In this document: one piece after another, positions 62,039 through 64,000 of the stretch
Layout of the letters: every line of letters begins with the position of its first letter
How positions within the stretch are numbered: position 1 is the stretch's first letter
Source: CAYJEQ01 sp964370185
GTDB taxonomy: Bacteria > Bacillota > Clostridia > Oscillospirales > Ruminococcaceae
DNA length: 64,000 nucleotides
NCBI GenBank assembly: GCA_964370185.1
Contig: CAYJIJ010000002.1
Location: 1 to 64,000, forward strand
Reading direction: 5' to 3'
Translations under genes and position numbers: made by a program
The notes under the pieces: generated by a model
What the model was told of the DNA's origin: nothing
Database searches by the model: none
What the model saw: only the letters and a program-made list of their open reading frames with translations

Positions 62039-64000
62039 TTATTTAAATAGTTTAGCAACTTCATTTTTAACGAGTTCGTCGTTAGCAATGTAAGGGATAG
62101 TAATATGATCTGTTGCAGGGTTTAGATCATTGTATTCCATAGAAGTGGACATAGCATTTTCATTTCTTGCCCAGTTTCTTCTTGCAACACCACCCATAAC
62201 ATCCCAAAGCATAGCGGAAGCAATAGTGTCGCCAGCTCTCTGAGAACCGTCAAGAACCATACCGAAACCACCGTTTACGGATTTGCTTACACCAACACCA
62301 CCGCCGTTGTGTAGAGCGATAAGGCTCATACCTCTTGCAGCATTACCAGCATAGCACTGTACAGCCATGTCAACTGTTACATTACTGCCGTCCTTGATGT
62401 TTGATGTTTCACGGAATGGGCTATCAGTACCACTAACATCATGATGGTCACGGCCAAGCATTACAGGGCCGATTTCACCGTTAGCGATCATTTCGTTAAA
62501 CTTAAGAGCGATTTTTTGTCTGCCATAAGCATCTTGGTAAAGAATTCTTGCCTGTGTACCAACAACAAGTTTATTCTTTTCAGCGTCTCTAATCCAGATC
62601 CAGTTGTCTCTGTCTTGTCCACGTCTTGTTGGGTCGATGCAATCCATAGCAGCCTGGTCAGTTTTTCTTAGATCTTCTGGGTCACCGCTTAGGCAAACCC
62701 AACGGAATGGGCCATAACCGTAGTCGAATAGCATTGGTCCCATGATATCTTCAACATATGAAGGCCAGATAAAGCCATCTTTATCATCGTAGCCGTTTTT
62801 GGATATTTCAGTAACACCTGCATCAAATACGGATTTCATGAATGCATTACCGTAGTCGAAGAAGTATGTGCCTTTTTCTGTAAGAGCCTTAACAGCATTG
62901 TAGTGACGAATAAGTGTTTCATCAACAAGTTTGTTAAATTTAGCTGGGTCTGCTTTAAGCATTGCAGTTCTTTCTTCGAAAGTCATGTCAGCTGGGCAGT
63001 AACCACCTTCGTAAACAGCATGACAAGAAGTCTGGTCGGAAAGAAGTGGGATTTCTATATTATTGTTAACAGCATACTCAAGAAGATCTACGATGTTACC
63101 ATGGTAAGCGATGGACATAGCTTCTTTCTTATCCATGGATTCTTGAGCCCATGCAAAAGCTTCGCCAGCATCAGCAGTAACTTTAGTTACCCAACCTTGG
63201 CTGTGTCTTGTTACGATTCTGGAGTAATCAACTTCAGCTACGATACCAACACCGTTAGCAATTTCGATAGCTTTAGGCTGTGCACCACTCATGCCGCCAA
63301 GACCGGAAGTAACGAATAGTACGCCGGATAGGTCACCATCATCAGGGATGCCAAGTTTTTGACGACCAGCGTTTAGAACTGTGTTAAATGTACCATGAAC
63401 GATACCCTGAGGGCCGATGTACATCCAACCACCAGCAGTCATCTGACCGTAGTTAGTAACACCCATAGCAGCAGCTACTGTGAAGTCCTTAACATTGTCA
63501 TACATACCGATCATTAGACCGTTTGTGATGATTACTCTTGGAGCTTCTGGTTTGGATTTAAATAGACCAAGTGGATGTCCGCTCTCTAAAACAAGAGTTT
63601 GATCCTGTGTCATAACTTCAAGATATTTCTTGATAAGTCTGTACTGCATCCAGTTCTGGCAAACCTGTCCAGTTTCACCATAAGTAACAAGCTCATAAGG
63701 ATAAAGACAGATTTCGAAGTCAAGGTTATTATCAATCATAACTTGGAAAGCTTTACCTTCTGTGCAGTTACCTTTGTATTCATCAATTGGCTTACCGTAT
63801 AGTCTGCCTTCTGGGCGGAAACGATAGCCATAGATTCTACCTGTTGTTCTAAGTTCTTCTAAGAACTCGGGAGCAAGGGCAGCATGGTGCTGTTCAGGAA
63901 TGTATCTAAGTGCATTTCTAAGAGCTGTTTCTGTTTGTGCTTGTGTGAGAACAAAGCCTCTGTCAGGAGCACGGCGGTACTGAGGGTCCATTTTGGGCAT
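62039..64000 (-). CDS. hutU: Urocanate hydratase (start at or beyond the window edge)
   Basis: NAD-dependent hydration of urocanate to imidazolone propionate. 653 residues are present and the first ATG coincides with the window edge, so a few more N-terminal residues may lie outside. It is the longer urocanase type (about 670), not the 555-residue type of Bacillus and Pseudomonas. Visible blocks are RRAPDRGFVLTQAQTETALRNALRYIP, TNYGQMTAGGWMYIGPQGIVHGT, LFVTSGLGGMSGAQPKA, GYGPFRWVCLSGDPEDL and ALHNGGGVGVSKSVNGGFGMVLDGS. hutH would be expected further right. Confidence 0.95.
   Translation of the reverse strand: MPKMDPQYRRAPDRGFVLTQAQTETALRNALRYIPEQHHAALAPEFLEELRTTGRIYGYRFRPEGRLYGKPIDEYKGNCTEGKAFQVMIDNNLDFEICLYPYELVTYGETGQVCQNWMQYRLIKKYLEVMTQDQTLVLESGHPLGLFKSKPEAPRVIITNGLMIGMYDNVKDFTVAAAMGVTNYGQMTAGGWMYIGPQGIVHGTFNTVLNAGRQKLGIPDDGDLSGVLFVTSGLGGMSGAQPKAIEIANGVGIVAEVDYSRIVTRHSQGWVTKVTADAGEAFAWAQESMDKKEAMSIAYHGNIVDLLEYAVNNNIEIPLLSDQTSCHAVYEGGYCPADMTFEERTAMLKADPAKFNKLVDETLIRHYNAVKALTEKGTYFFDYGNAFMKSVFDAGVTEISKNGYDDKDGFIWPSYVEDIMGPMLFDYGYGPFRWVCLSGDPEDLRKTDQAAMDCIDPTRRGQDRDNWIWIRDAEKNKLVVGTQARILYQDAYGRQKIALKFNEMIANGEIGPVMLGRDHHDVSGTDSPFRETSNIKDGSNVTVDMAVQCYAGNAARGMSLIALHNGGGVGVSKSVNGGFGMVLDGSQRAGDTIASAMLWDVMGGVARRNWARNENAMSTSMEYNDLNPATDHITIPYIANDELVKNEVAKLFK

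Noticed and set aside
1..64000. tRNA, rRNA, prophage, transposase or replication origin
   Set aside because: I looked for CCA-ended cloverleafs, rRNA blocks, integrase or transposase motifs and DnaA-box clusters, and saw none that I could support.

Overview
The window looks like chromosomal DNA of a low-GC, anaerobic, fermentative member of the Clostridia (Bacillota), probably from a metagenome assembly. The evidence is the AT-rich composition, strong AGGAGG-type ribosome binding sites, RNase J, a T-box leader, lysine, preQ1, cobalamin and Mo-cofactor riboswitches, the anaerobic corrin pathway, formate-tetrahydrofolate ligase, and selenium-dependent molybdenum hydroxylase maturation genes. 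There is no rRNA, tRNA, CRISPR array, phage or transposase. Two runs of N mark scaffold joins.

Layout. 0-4.2 kb: minus-strand lysine operon dapA-dapB-dapH-lysA behind a lysine riboswitch, with a divergent M20 deacetylase (4.5-5.6 kb) that may supply the acetyl-DAP deacetylase step, then a NimA-like flavoprotein. 6-9.8 kb: pyrimidine-nucleoside phosphorylase, then a membrane diguanylate cyclase (split by a 10-N gap) whose promoter lies below five regularly spaced GTTAC-N5-GTAAC-type palindromes. 9.8-15 kb: RNase J, rpsB-tsf and a ZIP metal transporter. 15-17 kb: two paralogous lipoproteins, one strikingly rich in Met and Asp. 17-22 kb: preQ1 riboswitch with a YhhQ transporter, then selD-yqeC-yqeB-xdhC. 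22-25 kb: an ABC importer of the TrpXYZ type. 25-28.4 kb: a DUF4177 protein, a DHFR-like protein and thrS behind a T-box.

28.6-38.6 kb is a ten-gene plus-strand tetrapyrrole/corrin operon (cbiD, cbiL, cbiF, hemA, cbiH, sirC-like, hemC, cobA-hemD, hemB, hemL) under a cobalamin riboswitch. It makes uroporphyrinogen III from glutamyl-tRNA and carries only part of the corrin ring pathway. 38.6-46.6 kb is a molybdenum-cofactor operon under a Moco riboswitch: two MoeA-like proteins, moaC, mobB, moaA, a MOSC protein, mog and the molybdate importer modABC. With the selD-yqeC-yqeB-xdhC genes it points to selenium-containing molybdenum hydroxylases (purine or xanthine oxidation). 46.7-51.2 kb holds an RND adaptor and pump. 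51.3-53.2 kb holds a GntR-ABC operon with an operator palindrome.

53.4-64 kb is minus strand: folC with a folate-type ECF S-component, a formate/nitrite channel, hutD, a cyclodeaminase, fhs, ftcD, hutI and hutU. These genes convert histidine to glutamate and push the formimino carbon through tetrahydrofolate to formate with ATP recovery; the formate can leave through the channel.

The least explained features are a leader element of about 110 bp, with two hairpins, found in front of three unrelated genes (pdp, moaC, thrS), and the spaced palindrome array upstream of the diguanylate cyclase.
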